Source: Viridibacterium silvisoli (GTDB lineage Bacteria; Pseudomonadota; Gammaproteobacteria; Burkholderiales; Rhodocyclaceae). From it: a stretch of 64,000 nt of DNA. The stretch covers positions 1,488,001-1,552,000 of the forward strand of contig NZ_JAYXHS010000001.1 in the NCBI RefSeq assembly GCF_036017035.1. Reading direction: 5' to 3'. The notes beneath the pieces were generated by a model. It was not told where the DNA came from. It did not search any database and worked only from the letters and a program-made list of their open reading frames with translations. Positions 16,918 through 24,800 of the stretch are shown here, piece after piece. The position numbers and the translations under genes are program-made. The number at the start of each line of letters is the position of its first letter. The first letter of the stretch is position 1.

Positions 16918-17720
16918 CCGTTTGCCGTGTTGCGCGCAGTGCGACGTGTCGGCATGACGACGAGATTGCCGTCAGGGCTCTCCAGCGAAGTCAGCGCGAC
17001 GCCATAGAGCGCTTCGAGATGCGGCAGGGCGCGTGCATCGGCGGGCAGGTCGCCGACCAGCTCACCTTGCTGGATGAGTAGCAGGCGATCGAAGCCTTGC
17101 AGCGCGTGATTGATGTCGTGCAGCACGGCAACGATGGCGTGGCCGCGTTGCGCAGCGAAGCCTTCGAGTTCGTCGAGCAGTTCGAACTGCAGGCCGGGGT
17201 CGAGCGCGGCGAGCGGCTCGTCGACCAGGATCAGCCCGTCCTGTCGGTCCCACAGCTGGGCGAACACGCGCGCCAGTTGCACACGGGCTTTCTCGCCGCC
17301 CGACAGCGTGTCGAAGCGGCGGCCGAGCAGGTGTGCGGCGTGGGCATGCGTTGCGGCTTGCCGCACGATGTCGTCGAGTTGCGGATCGTGACGGCAGGCG
17401 ACGCGACCGAGGCCGATGATCAGGTCCGTCTCGAGGCCGAAAGCGACTTCCATCGATTGCGGCAGCACCGCGCGTCGACGACTCAGCTCGGCGAGCGTCC
17501 AGCTGGCGAGGCTGCGTTCGTCGAGCAAGGCACTGCCGCGAATGCAGGCCAGCTCGCTGGCCATGAGGCGCAGCAGGGTGGACTTGCCGGCGCCGCTGGG
17601 CCCGAGGATGGCGATACGCTCACCCTGGTCGATATTCAGGCTGAAGGGGCCGAACTCACGGCGCCCGAGGCGCATGCAGGCGGCATCGAGTTGCAGCAGG
17701 GCGGTGCGGGTGGTTTTCAT
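16914..17720 (-). CDS. hmuV: Heme ABC transporter ATP-binding protein
   Basis: A 268-residue ATPase. Walker A is GPSGAGKST, the signature is LSGGEKARVQLARV, Walker B is LILVDEPLAALD and the switch His follows in VLHDINHAL. It powers heme import across the inner membrane with HmuU. The start MKTTRTALLQ at 17720 is chosen because the longer frame to 17861 is a shadow of hmuU. It is 16 bp after hmuU and overlaps tonB by four bases. Confidence 0.93.
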   Translation of the reverse strand: MKTTRTALLQLDAACMRLGRREFGPFSLNIDQGERIAILGPSGAGKSTLLRLMASELACIRGSALLDERSLASWTLAELSRRRAVLPQSMEVAFGLETDLIIGLGRVACRHDPQLDDIVRQAATHAHAAHLLGRRFDTLSGGEKARVQLARVFAQLWDRQDGLILVDEPLAALDPGLQFELLDELEGFAAQRGHAIVAVLHDINHALQGFDRLLLIQQGELVGDLPADARALPHLEALYGVALTSLESPDGNLVVMPTRRTARNTANG

Positions 17721-17736
17721 CAACACGGGCCGCTCC

Positions 17737-18822
17737 TCAACCGATGCGGCGGCTGGCGCTGCGCAGGATGAGCAGGAAGAACGGCGCGCCGAGCAGCGAA
17801 GTGAAGATGCCGACGGGAATCTCGGCCGGAATGGCGACAGTGCGCGCCAGCGTATCGGCAACCAGCAGCAGCAAGCCGCCCAGCAGGGTCGACAGCGGTA
17901 CGAGGCGACGCAGATCGGAGCCGACCCAGCCGCGGATCATGTGCGGGGCGATGAGACCGAGGAAGCCGATGATGCCGGTCCACGCCACCGCGAAACCGCA
18001 CACCAGTGCCACCAGCAGCACGACGCGACCGCGCAGCTTGCCGACGTCGACACCGACATGCGCCGCCGCCGCCTCACCGAGTGCGAGGGCATTCATGCTG
18101 CGTGTCAGGCGGCGTAGTGCGAGCAGCGAGAAAGCGAGCAACGCAGCAGCAATGCCGACCAGGGGCCAGCGCGCGCCGGCCAGCGAACCGAGGGTCCAGA
18201 ACGACAGCGTGCGCAGCTGTTCGTCATTGGCGAGATAGGTGCACAGGCCGATGACGGCAACGGCAATGGCATTCAGTGCCATGCCGGTCAGCAGCAGGCC
18301 GGCGATGGAGCCGGGGGTGAGCCAGCGCGAGCCGTAGTCGAGCAGCAGGCACACGCCGAAGGCGCCAGCGAACGCGGCGGCCGGGAGCAGCCAGATGCGC
18401 CAGCCGGCGGGCAATGGCAGATGCATGCTGGAGACGACGACGATGGTCAGCGCAGCGGCACAGGCCGCACCGCTGGTGACACCGAGCAGGCTGGGGTCGG
18501 CGAGTGGGTTGCGGAACAGTCCCTGCGTGAGCGCACCGGAGAGCCCCAGCGTGCCGCCAATGAGGATGGCGAAGACGGCACGCGGCAGGCGCAGGTTCCA
18601 CAACACGTAGCTGCCGCCCGGCGTGCTGCCGCTGGCGTCGGCCCACAAGGGCGTCAGCCAGTCGCCCGCACTGACGGCCACGGCGCCGCTCTGCACAGCG
18701 ATGAAGATACCGATGCCGAGCAAGACGGCGAGGACGGCACCGGCAGGCAGTCTGCGCAGATGCAACCACGCCGCTGACTGCGCGAGGTGCACCGTGGCCG
18801 CAGCAGGGACGCCGCTGCTCAT
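17737..18822 (-). CDS. hmuU: Heme ABC transporter permease
   Basis: A 361-residue FecCD/BtuC-type permease with about ten hydrophobic helices. Typical family stretches are RLPRAVFAILIGGTLGLSGA, RNPLADPSLLGVTSGAA, FWTLGSLAGARW, IIGFLGLIAPHMIR and AEIPVGIFTSLLGAPFFLLIL. It forms the inner-membrane heme channel. The start at 18822 (MSSGVPAAAT) overlaps the hmuT stop by four bases; the much longer open frame upstream to 19689 runs antisense-like through hmuT in another frame and is not coding. Confidence 0.93.
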   Translation of the reverse strand: MSSGVPAAATVHLAQSAAWLHLRRLPAGAVLAVLLGIGIFIAVQSGAVAVSAGDWLTPLWADASGSTPGGSYVLWNLRLPRAVFAILIGGTLGLSGALTQGLFRNPLADPSLLGVTSGAACAAALTIVVVSSMHLPLPAGWRIWLLPAAAFAGAFGVCLLLDYGSRWLTPGSIAGLLLTGMALNAIAVAVIGLCTYLANDEQLRTLSFWTLGSLAGARWPLVGIAAALLAFSLLALRRLTRSMNALALGEAAAAHVGVDVGKLRGRVVLLVALVCGFAVAWTGIIGFLGLIAPHMIRGWVGSDLRRLVPLSTLLGGLLLLVADTLARTVAIPAEIPVGIFTSLLGAPFFLLILRSASRRIG

Positions 18823-19742
18823 GCGCTGAGTGCCTTGGTGACGGCGCCATTGAGCGTCGCGACGGCGGTGGGCAGGCGCGGGCCGAAGCCCAGCAATTGC
18901 ACAGCTTCCTGCGACACGATGCGGCGCGCGCGGCCTGCCGGCGTCTGGTCGAGCCCCGGCAGCTTGAGGATGCCTTCCACACCACCGCTGGCGGTGAGGC
19001 CCTGGTCGGTGAGCAGGATCACATCGGGTTGTGCGGCGACCACCGCTTCCGGCGTGAGCGGCTTGTACCCGGTGAAGGCCCCCGGCCCGCTGATGGCGTT
19101 GATGCAGCCGGCATAGGCAATCATCGCGTCTGCTCCGGTGTCGCCGCCGCCGACCATGATCTGGTTGGGCGAGTGCGCGAGGATGAACAGCACGCGTGGC
19201 GCCTTGGTGCCGGATTTTCCTGCCGCGTTGCGGGCGGCGGCCTGTGTCTTGACCTGCGTCGTCGCTTGCGCCCATTCCTGTTTCAGGCGCTGTGCGAGCT
19301 GCGTCGCCTGTGGGCCACGGCCGGTGATCTCGCCGACGCGCGTGACGCGATCGATGAGGCCCTCGAAACGATGATTGGCAGCCAGCACGTTGATCGGCAC
19401 GCCGGCAGCGGTGATCTGCTGCAGCACGCCGGGCGGGCCGGCCTCTTCGGTGGCGATGAGTTGCGTCGGTGTCAGCGCCAGCACGCCTTCGGCCGACAGC
19501 GAGCGGGCATAGCCGACGCTGGGCAGCTTCTGTGCGCTGGCGGGGTAGAGCGAAGTGGTGTCCACGCCGACGAGGCTGTCGCCAGCCCCGAGTGCGTAGA
19601 CGATCTCGGTGAGCGCGCCGCCAACGCTGACCAGGCGCATGCGGCCGGCCGCATGCAGGGCCGGCATGCCGCCGAGCGACAGCGTGCACAGCGCGGCCAG
19701 TTGCTTGAGCGCGTTGCGGCGCGGCTGCATCAGGTCGCGCAT
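18819..19742 (-). CDS. hmuT: Periplasmic heme-binding protein
   Basis: A 307-residue class III binding protein (PF01497). The N terminus MRDLMQPRRNALKQL followed by LAALCTLSLGGMPALHA is an export signal with a twin-arginine-like RR. The body shows RLVSVGGALTEIVYALGAGD, VGYARSLSAEGVLAL, GAFTGYKPLTPEAVVAAQPD and a C-terminal helix. It delivers heme to HmuUV. The start at 19742 has GGAG eight bases upstream; a second choice is 19730, which overlaps the hmuS stop as TGATG. Confidence 0.9.
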   Translation of the reverse strand: MRDLMQPRRNALKQLAALCTLSLGGMPALHAAGRMRLVSVGGALTEIVYALGAGDSLVGVDTTSLYPASAQKLPSVGYARSLSAEGVLALTPTQLIATEEAGPPGVLQQITAAGVPINVLAANHRFEGLIDRVTRVGEITGRGPQATQLAQRLKQEWAQATTQVKTQAAARNAAGKSGTKAPRVLFILAHSPNQIMVGGGDTGADAMIAYAGCINAISGPGAFTGYKPLTPEAVVAAQPDVILLTDQGLTASGGVEGILKLPGLDQTPAGRARRIVSQEAVQLLGFGPRLPTAVATLNGAVTKALSA

Positions 19743-20815
19743 GACACCGGCTCCTGCAGCAGCTTGTCGATCAGGCCGCGCCATTCACAGAGTTCCGGCT
19801 TGCCGGGCTTGCGCTCGCCGAAGAACATGGCAATGGTCTCGCCCTGTGCATCGAAGAGTTCGAGCGAAGTCACCATGCCGTCGGTGGTCGGCTTGCGCAC
19901 CACCCAGGCGTCGACGATGTGGTCTTCGCGCAGGTGCAGGTTGAAGCCCTGGTCGAGCACGTTGAGCCACGGACCCATGACGGCAATCTTCTTCACCGGG
20001 CCGCTGTGGATCTGGATCATGCCGGGGTTGCCGACGAAGACCATGATGGCCACGCCCTCTTGCGCTGCATCGTCGAGGACCTGGTGCGCGCTGGCCACTT
20101 CCACCTTCTGCACGAAACGCGGCTCGGCGAGGCGCAGGGCCTGCGTGCGCGACACGCCGAACTTGCGCAGCACGCCGAAGAACTCATGGGTGTCGCGCAG
20201 CGAGGCCCAGGCCTGGCGGAAGCCGGCCACGTCGATGTCGCCATCCGGCGTTTCGGGCGTGGCAGCCGCAGGCGCTTGCGTGGTGATGCCGGCCAGCTGG
20301 TCGGCATGCGTGAAGCGGGTGACGAGTGCGGCCCACGCAGCGAGATCGGTCGGTGCCTTGGCGAAGATCTTGTGGATCGCCGTGCCGCTGGCATCGAAGA
20401 ACTGCAGGCTGCGCTGCGTGCCATCGGGCGTGACTTCTTTGACTGCGAAGCCATGCGCCCATTGCTGGTAGAACACGCGCAGGTCAATCTCGCCGCCCAG
20501 CACGAGGCCGACGTGCGCGTTGTGGCTGGCCTTGCGGTAGACGCCTTGCTTCTCGTGCACGCAGGAGGCGTTGCGCGTCAGCGCCATGACTTCGCCGAGC
20601 GGCTCCAGCGACTCGATGATGTCGGACCAGCTGGCCTGCAGGCGCGTGGCCTGCAGGGGTGACTCGTCCACAGGCGTGTGGGTGAAGTCGGCATGCGCCG
20701 CAATCAGCTCGCCCTCGGATATGGCGAGCTTTTCGGCGATGTCGCGATGACGTGCGCGGCCTTCGCTGCGCATGCGGGAAAACGCCTGACGTATGGCTTG
20801 ATGTGTGTTCGACAT
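19730..20815 (-). CDS. hmuS: Cytoplasmic heme-handling protein
   Basis: A 361-residue HemS/HmuS/ChuX-class protein with two tandem repeats of the fold, the second at about residues 200-355. Features include AEKLAISEGELIAAH, VMALTRNASCVHEKQGVY, GLVLGGEIDLRVFYQQW, MVFVGNPGMIQIHSGPVKK and FNLHLREDHIVDAWVVRKPT. Such proteins receive heme from the transporter and store or degrade it. The start at 20815 (MSNTHQAIRQAF) has an AAGGAG 7 bases upstream. It lies 43 bp after the receptor gene. Confidence 0.93.
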   Translation of the reverse strand: MSNTHQAIRQAFSRMRSEGRARHRDIAEKLAISEGELIAAHADFTHTPVDESPLQATRLQASWSDIIESLEPLGEVMALTRNASCVHEKQGVYRKASHNAHVGLVLGGEIDLRVFYQQWAHGFAVKEVTPDGTQRSLQFFDASGTAIHKIFAKAPTDLAAWAALVTRFTHADQLAGITTQAPAAATPETPDGDIDVAGFRQAWASLRDTHEFFGVLRKFGVSRTQALRLAEPRFVQKVEVASAHQVLDDAAQEGVAIMVFVGNPGMIQIHSGPVKKIAVMGPWLNVLDQGFNLHLREDHIVDAWVVRKPTTDGMVTSLELFDAQGETIAMFFGERKPGKPELCEWRGLIDKLLQEPVSCAT

Positions 20816-20858
20816 TTGGCTATCTCCTTGGCTGGTCGGTTGGCTATCGGGCGTGATC

Positions 20859-23096
20859 TCAGAAGTCATAGCGGGCTGAGATCGAGGCGTTGCGGCCCGG
20901 TGCGGTGTAGGCGTCCTTGATGGTGCTGTTGTCGGCCAGGCCGCGCGTGTCAGACCAGCGCCAGTACTTCTTGTCGAAGACGTTGTTGAGCGTTGCGAAG
21001 ATGCTCAGGTTGCGCGTGGGCTTCCAGTAGGCACCCAGGTCGAGAATCGTCCAGGCAGGCGTTGCGTAGGCGGGCGTGGTGGTGGTCGAAGTGACCGGTA
21101 TGCCCGTGGTATCGCTCTGCTTCTTGGCTGCGCTGTAGGTCACCGTGGCACGTGCGCCCCAGGCTGCGTCGTCGAAGCGCAGACCGCCGACAGCCTTCAG
21201 CGGCTGGATGGTGTCGAGCGGCTGGGTGATGCCATTGGTCTCGGTCGTGCCCTTCATGTAGGCGAGGCCGGCATTGGCCGTCCAGCGTGTCAGGAACGCG
21301 TACTCGCTGCGCGCTTCCCAGCCACTGATCCTGGCCTTGCTGTAGTTCACGTACTGGTAGACCGAGGGGTTGGCGATGGTGCCGGCGCCGCTGACGACGG
21401 TTTGCGAGATGAAGTCCTTGTAGCGGTTTTCATAACCCGCCAGCGAGTAGCGCAGGCCGGCAACCTGGCCGCGGAAACCCGCTTCGAAGCTGTCGGCATG
21501 CTCGGGCTTGAGGTCCGGGTTGCCGACGCTCTTGTAGCCGGAGGCGAGGTTGGTGAAGCCGTTGTTCACTTCGTCAGGCGTTGGTGCGCGGAAGCCCTGC
21601 GAGTACTGCGCATACGGTGCGAACGCGGGCACGAGGCGCCAGACCACGCCGAGGCGTGGCGTTACCGCCTGGTCGGACAGGGTCGTGGCTGCGCCGACAT
21701 AGCCATCGCTGGAAGGCGTGAGCTTGTAGCTGTCGAAGCGCAGGCCGGGAATGACGCTGAACTTGCCGAGCTCGATTTCGTCCTGCACGAAGGCGCCGAG
21801 CAGGGTGTACTCGGTATCCGGGAAGGGTTTGGTCGGGAAGGTTTCGCCGAACGGTGGCACGGTGCCGTCACGCACGCCGGTGAAGTCCGACTGGCTCATG
21901 TCGACGCCATATGTGACGCGCTGGTTGACCGCGCCGGTGAAGTTGCTCTCGAGCTGCGTCGACAGGCCGACCACCTTCTGCGTGTAGGTGTTGTCGCGCG
22001 TGCGGTCGACGGAGGTGAGGCGGTCTTCGGCGGAGAACTGCTGGACCGTGGCGTCCTGCCAGTAGAGGCGTGTTTCGGCGCGCTGCAGCCAGCTGCCGTT
22101 GAGGTCGGTGTAGCGGTGTTCCAGCGAGACGCGGTCGCGGCGGATCTGGTCGTCGGTGTCGAGATCGATGACGCTGGCGGCGGTGAGTGGTGGCACCGAG
22201 CGGCCCGAGTACACCTCGGTGGCCTGTTTGCGATTCTGCGTCTCGAAGGTCAGGCCGAGCTGTTGCGTCGGCGTGATGGCGTAGGCGACTTTGCCAAGTG
22301 CATAACTGTTGTCGTAGTCGAGCGGGTTCGGCTTGGTACGGTTGGCATTCTGCGAGTTGTCGCTGCCCTTGTTTTCGACTTCGTTGCCCTGGCGATAGCT
22401 GGTCAGCAGCAGGCCCTGCCAGCCGCCAGACTTGCCGGCGCCGGCCAGCGTGCCGTTCCACGAGTTGTCGACGCTGGCATAGCCACCGCGCACGAAGCCG
22501 TTGAAGTTGCTGCCGGGCTTGAGCAGATCGGACGGGTCGAGCGTGCGGAAGCTCACCGCGCCGGCGATGCCATCGCTGCCGTATTGCGTGGAAGACGGGC
22601 CGCGCAGGATTTCGGCGCTCTTCAGGCCGTCCACGTCGAGGAAGTCGCCACGCCCGGTGGAGAAGGAGGCAAAGCTGAAGCTGTTTGGCAGACGGATGCC
22701 GTCGACCAGCATCAGCACGCGATTGCCTTCGAGACCACGGATGTTGATGCCCTCGCTACCGGCACGGCCGGTGGCGGCACCCGCGGCGGTGAAGCGGCTC
22801 GGTGCGGTGCGCACGGAGACATCCAGCTCTTCGCTGAAGGCGTCCTTCAGGTCGCGGGCGTTCTTCTCTTCAATGCTCTTCTTCGTCGTGACGGTGACCG
22901 TGTTGGGTACGTTGTCGACGCGACGTTCAGTGCGCGTGGAACTGACGGTGACTTCGTTGAGGCGGGTGACCTCGGTATCCGGCGTGGTGGTTTGCTGGGC
23001 CAGTGCGACGACCGGGGTGATGCCCCAGGCCATGCCGAGCGCCAGCGCGAGCGGAGTCTTGCGCAGCACGATGCTTTTCCTTATTGGATTGAGCAC
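20859..23096 (-). CDS. hmuR: TonB-dependent heme receptor
   Basis: A 745-residue outer-membrane receptor with signal peptide (PLALALGMAWGITPVVALAQ), a plug domain (INIRGLEGNRVLMLVDGIRL, SAEILRGPSSTQYGSDGIAG) and a 22-strand type barrel ending in ISARYDF. The heme-receptor FRAP and NPDL boxes are present (GFRAPTPDE and VGNPDLKPE). The loop between them has no His but has Tyr521 in SGYKS, as in Pseudomonas PhuR, which uses Tyr rather than His there. It is the first gene of the heme operon and lies about 150 bp from a Fur box. Confidence 0.93.
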   Translation of the reverse strand: MLNPIRKSIVLRKTPLALALGMAWGITPVVALAQQTTTPDTEVTRLNEVTVSSTRTERRVDNVPNTVTVTTKKSIEEKNARDLKDAFSEELDVSVRTAPSRFTAAGAATGRAGSEGINIRGLEGNRVLMLVDGIRLPNSFSFASFSTGRGDFLDVDGLKSAEILRGPSSTQYGSDGIAGAVSFRTLDPSDLLKPGSNFNGFVRGGYASVDNSWNGTLAGAGKSGGWQGLLLTSYRQGNEVENKGSDNSQNANRTKPNPLDYDNSYALGKVAYAITPTQQLGLTFETQNRKQATEVYSGRSVPPLTAASVIDLDTDDQIRRDRVSLEHRYTDLNGSWLQRAETRLYWQDATVQQFSAEDRLTSVDRTRDNTYTQKVVGLSTQLESNFTGAVNQRVTYGVDMSQSDFTGVRDGTVPPFGETFPTKPFPDTEYTLLGAFVQDEIELGKFSVIPGLRFDSYKLTPSSDGYVGAATTLSDQAVTPRLGVVWRLVPAFAPYAQYSQGFRAPTPDEVNNGFTNLASGYKSVGNPDLKPEHADSFEAGFRGQVAGLRYSLAGYENRYKDFISQTVVSGAGTIANPSVYQYVNYSKARISGWEARSEYAFLTRWTANAGLAYMKGTTETNGITQPLDTIQPLKAVGGLRFDDAAWGARATVTYSAAKKQSDTTGIPVTSTTTTPAYATPAWTILDLGAYWKPTRNLSIFATLNNVFDKKYWRWSDTRGLADNSTIKDAYTAPGRNASISARYDF

Positions 23097-23245
23097 TGGC
23101 TGGCGACGGCGGGCTGGTGCGGGTGTTACGGAGGGTGTTCAGGGCAAACCGGCCGGAGCCGCGACAGCCTGTTTGCGGCAGTGTCAGTGCTGCAACGGAC
23201 AGGTGCGTCTTGCTCGTGGCGTCTTTGCGCTACGTTAAACATACT

Positions 23246-23264
23246 AATGCGAATTGTTCGCATT
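23246..23264 (-). promoter_or_regulatory. Fur box upstream of hmuR
   Basis: The 19-mer aatgcgaattgttcgcatt is a perfect 8-3-8 inverted repeat and closely follows the Fur consensus aatgataatcattatcatt. It is 150 bp upstream of hmuR. Iron repression of the hmuRSTUV-tonB operon is inferred. A near twin is at 24723-24741. Confidence 0.85.
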
Positions 23265-23397
23265 AACAATACGGTTTTGTGTATTTTTATGCGGCAGACG
23301 TACGAAAGGCGGCTGGGGCGGGGGTGGCCTTGCGTGGCGATGCCGAGCGTGTTTTGTGCAGGTCGGAAAAAGGGAAGAGGCGGCACGGCTGTGATGC

Positions 23398-23508
23398 AGG
23401 TCGGAAGAGCGTAGCGCCTACCGACAGCCGAAACCACGAACACGCCCGGCTCCCCTTGGGCGCCCGATGTCGGAAGGCGCTGCGCTTTTCCGACCTACGA
23501 ATGACGGG
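23398..23508 (-). repeat. Palindromic repeat, GTCGGAAAAGCGCAGCG family
   Basis: The 549-bp gap between hmuR and the AraC gene holds the Fur box and this roughly 110-bp element with arms aggtcggaagagcgtagcgc and gcgctgcgcttttccgacct. A lone half arm (ggtcggaaaaaggg) lies just before it near 23360. The remainder (23509-23645) shows no gene. Confidence 0.88.
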
Positions 23509-23645
23509 CTTCGCGGCGTGCGTCGCCAATCTCTGCAGGGGGCTTGCGAAGGTGGCGGCTCATCCAGTGCGCTTGGCAAGAGTCCGTGAAGAGCCTCCGG
23601 CAGCGTCCGAGTCCCCTGCTGAATGAAAGACTTCTGCTTCTACTG

Positions 23646-24641
23646 CTACTTCGCGCGCGCCGCCGTGCTCGGGCTCACGCCGAAGCGTCGCCGGAAGGCC
23701 GTAGCGAAGTTGGCTGCACTGCTGTAGCCGGCGAGTTCAGCGGCTTGCGTAACGCTCAGGCCGTCACGCGCGAGCGCAGTGCGTGCCGCGTCGAGGCGCC
23801 TGCTGCGCTGGTAGGCAAAGATGCTCATGCCCTGGATGGCGTGGAACTGCTGTTGCAGCGAGCTGGCATTGAGGCCGGCGTGGCGGGCGATGGCGGCAAG
23901 ATCGAGATCGTCTGCTGCGCCGGAATCCAGCCATTCGCACAGGGCCGTGATGCGGGCGCGCACACGTGGGGCGAGCTTGTTGTTGTCTTCGGGCGGCGGC
24001 GTGAACAGGTCCACGAAGCTCTCGGTGACCAACTCCAAGGCGCGGCTTTCGATATAGAGATGCTGCAGGGCGGCCGAGAAAACCGGTGGGTGGATCATCT
24101 GCTGCGCGATGGTGGTGGCGCGCGTGCTGGGCCGCCAGCGGTGCACATTGAGATGGTGGCGGCGGAAGCTTGCCAGGCCATCGGCGTCCAGCCCGCTGGC
24201 GTCGAGCCAGGCGGGGCTCATGGTGACGACGACCTTGCGCTCGTGATTGCCGCGGCGCGAATGGCGCACGAATTGTTCGGGCTCGGCCAGCGCGATGAGG
24301 GCGCCGTCGGGCTGGCCCGAAGCGCCGAGCACGACCGGCTTGCTGCCGAAGCAGGCCTGCGCGTGGCCCGCGACCAGCACGACGAGGCTCAGGCCTTCTT
24401 CCAGCGTGGCTTCCGTACGCATGTCATACAGGTCGACCACGTCGACGCATTTGGTACGCAGGCCTTCGCGCAGGCAGTCGATGCGGAAATGGCCGGACAG
24501 GATGGCCACGTTGCTGGCGACATCCGGGCGCTCTACGCGGTAATGCGGGCGATGTGGCGCAACAGCCGCGATGAGCTGTTCGCGATTGACGCTATTCGAA
24601 TGGGCGGCGTTGTCGAGCGTGGATTCGGGAAGTAATCGCAA
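23646..24641 (-). CDS. AraC-family transcriptional regulator (PchR-like)
   Basis: A regulator of about 331 residues with a C-terminal AraC double helix-turn-helix: LAAIARHAGLNASSLQQQFH, GMSIFAYQRSRRLDAARTAL and VTQAAELAGYSSAANFATAF RRRFGVSP. Siderophore-responsive members (PchR, AlcR) activate receptor and biosynthesis genes when bound to ferric siderophore. It is divergent from the siderophore receptor at 24801. I choose a TTG start at 24641 (AGGAGA five bases upstream); the ATG at 24740 lies inside the Fur box and would be an unlikely start. Probably Fur-repressed and controlling the adjacent uptake unit. Confidence 0.85.
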   Translation of the reverse strand: MRLLPESTLDNAAHSNSVNREQLIAAVAPHRPHYRVERPDVASNVAILSGHFRIDCLREGLRTKCVDVVDLYDMRTEATLEEGLSLVVLVAGHAQACFGSKPVVLGASGQPDGALIALAEPEQFVRHSRRGNHERKVVVTMSPAWLDASGLDADGLASFRRHHLNVHRWRPSTRATTIAQQMIHPPVFSAALQHLYIESRALELVTESFVDLFTPPPEDNNKLAPRVRARITALCEWLDSGAADDLDLAAIARHAGLNASSLQQQFHAIQGMSIFAYQRSRRLDAARTALARDGLSVTQAAELAGYSSAANFATAFRRRFGVSPSTAARAK

Positions 24642-24722
24642 AGCTTTCTCCTGCAAAGGCTTTCCTGTGTGGCGCAAAGGTGGCCAGGACCTCGTGCATG
24701 GATAATAGCGACAAATCACGTT

Positions 24723-24741
24723 AATGCAAATCATTCGCATT
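24723..24741 (+). promoter_or_regulatory. Fur box upstream of siderophore receptor
   Basis: The 19-mer aatgcaaatcattcgcatt matches the Fur consensus and the box at 23246-23264 at 15 of 19 positions. It lies 60 bp upstream of the receptor ATG and 82 bp upstream of the regulator start, so it could control both divergent genes. Confidence 0.88.
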
Positions 24742-24800
24742 TGATCTTAGACAAGTCACTAGAAAGCCCGCAGGAGATGTGGGCACGGGAGTTCTTCAGT

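Noticed and set aside
17737..19689. 650-codon version of the permease
   Set aside because: The first 289 codons run through hmuT in another frame; the natural start is 18822, overlapping the hmuT stop.
21402..23414. 670-codon plus-strand frame
   Set aside because: Antisense to hmuR, with shadow-type composition; hmuR has full family motifs.
23646..24740. AraC regulator starting at ATG 24740
   Set aside because: That ATG is inside the Fur box and the extra N-terminal residues look unlike the family; a TTG with a good ribosome-binding site at 24641 fits better.
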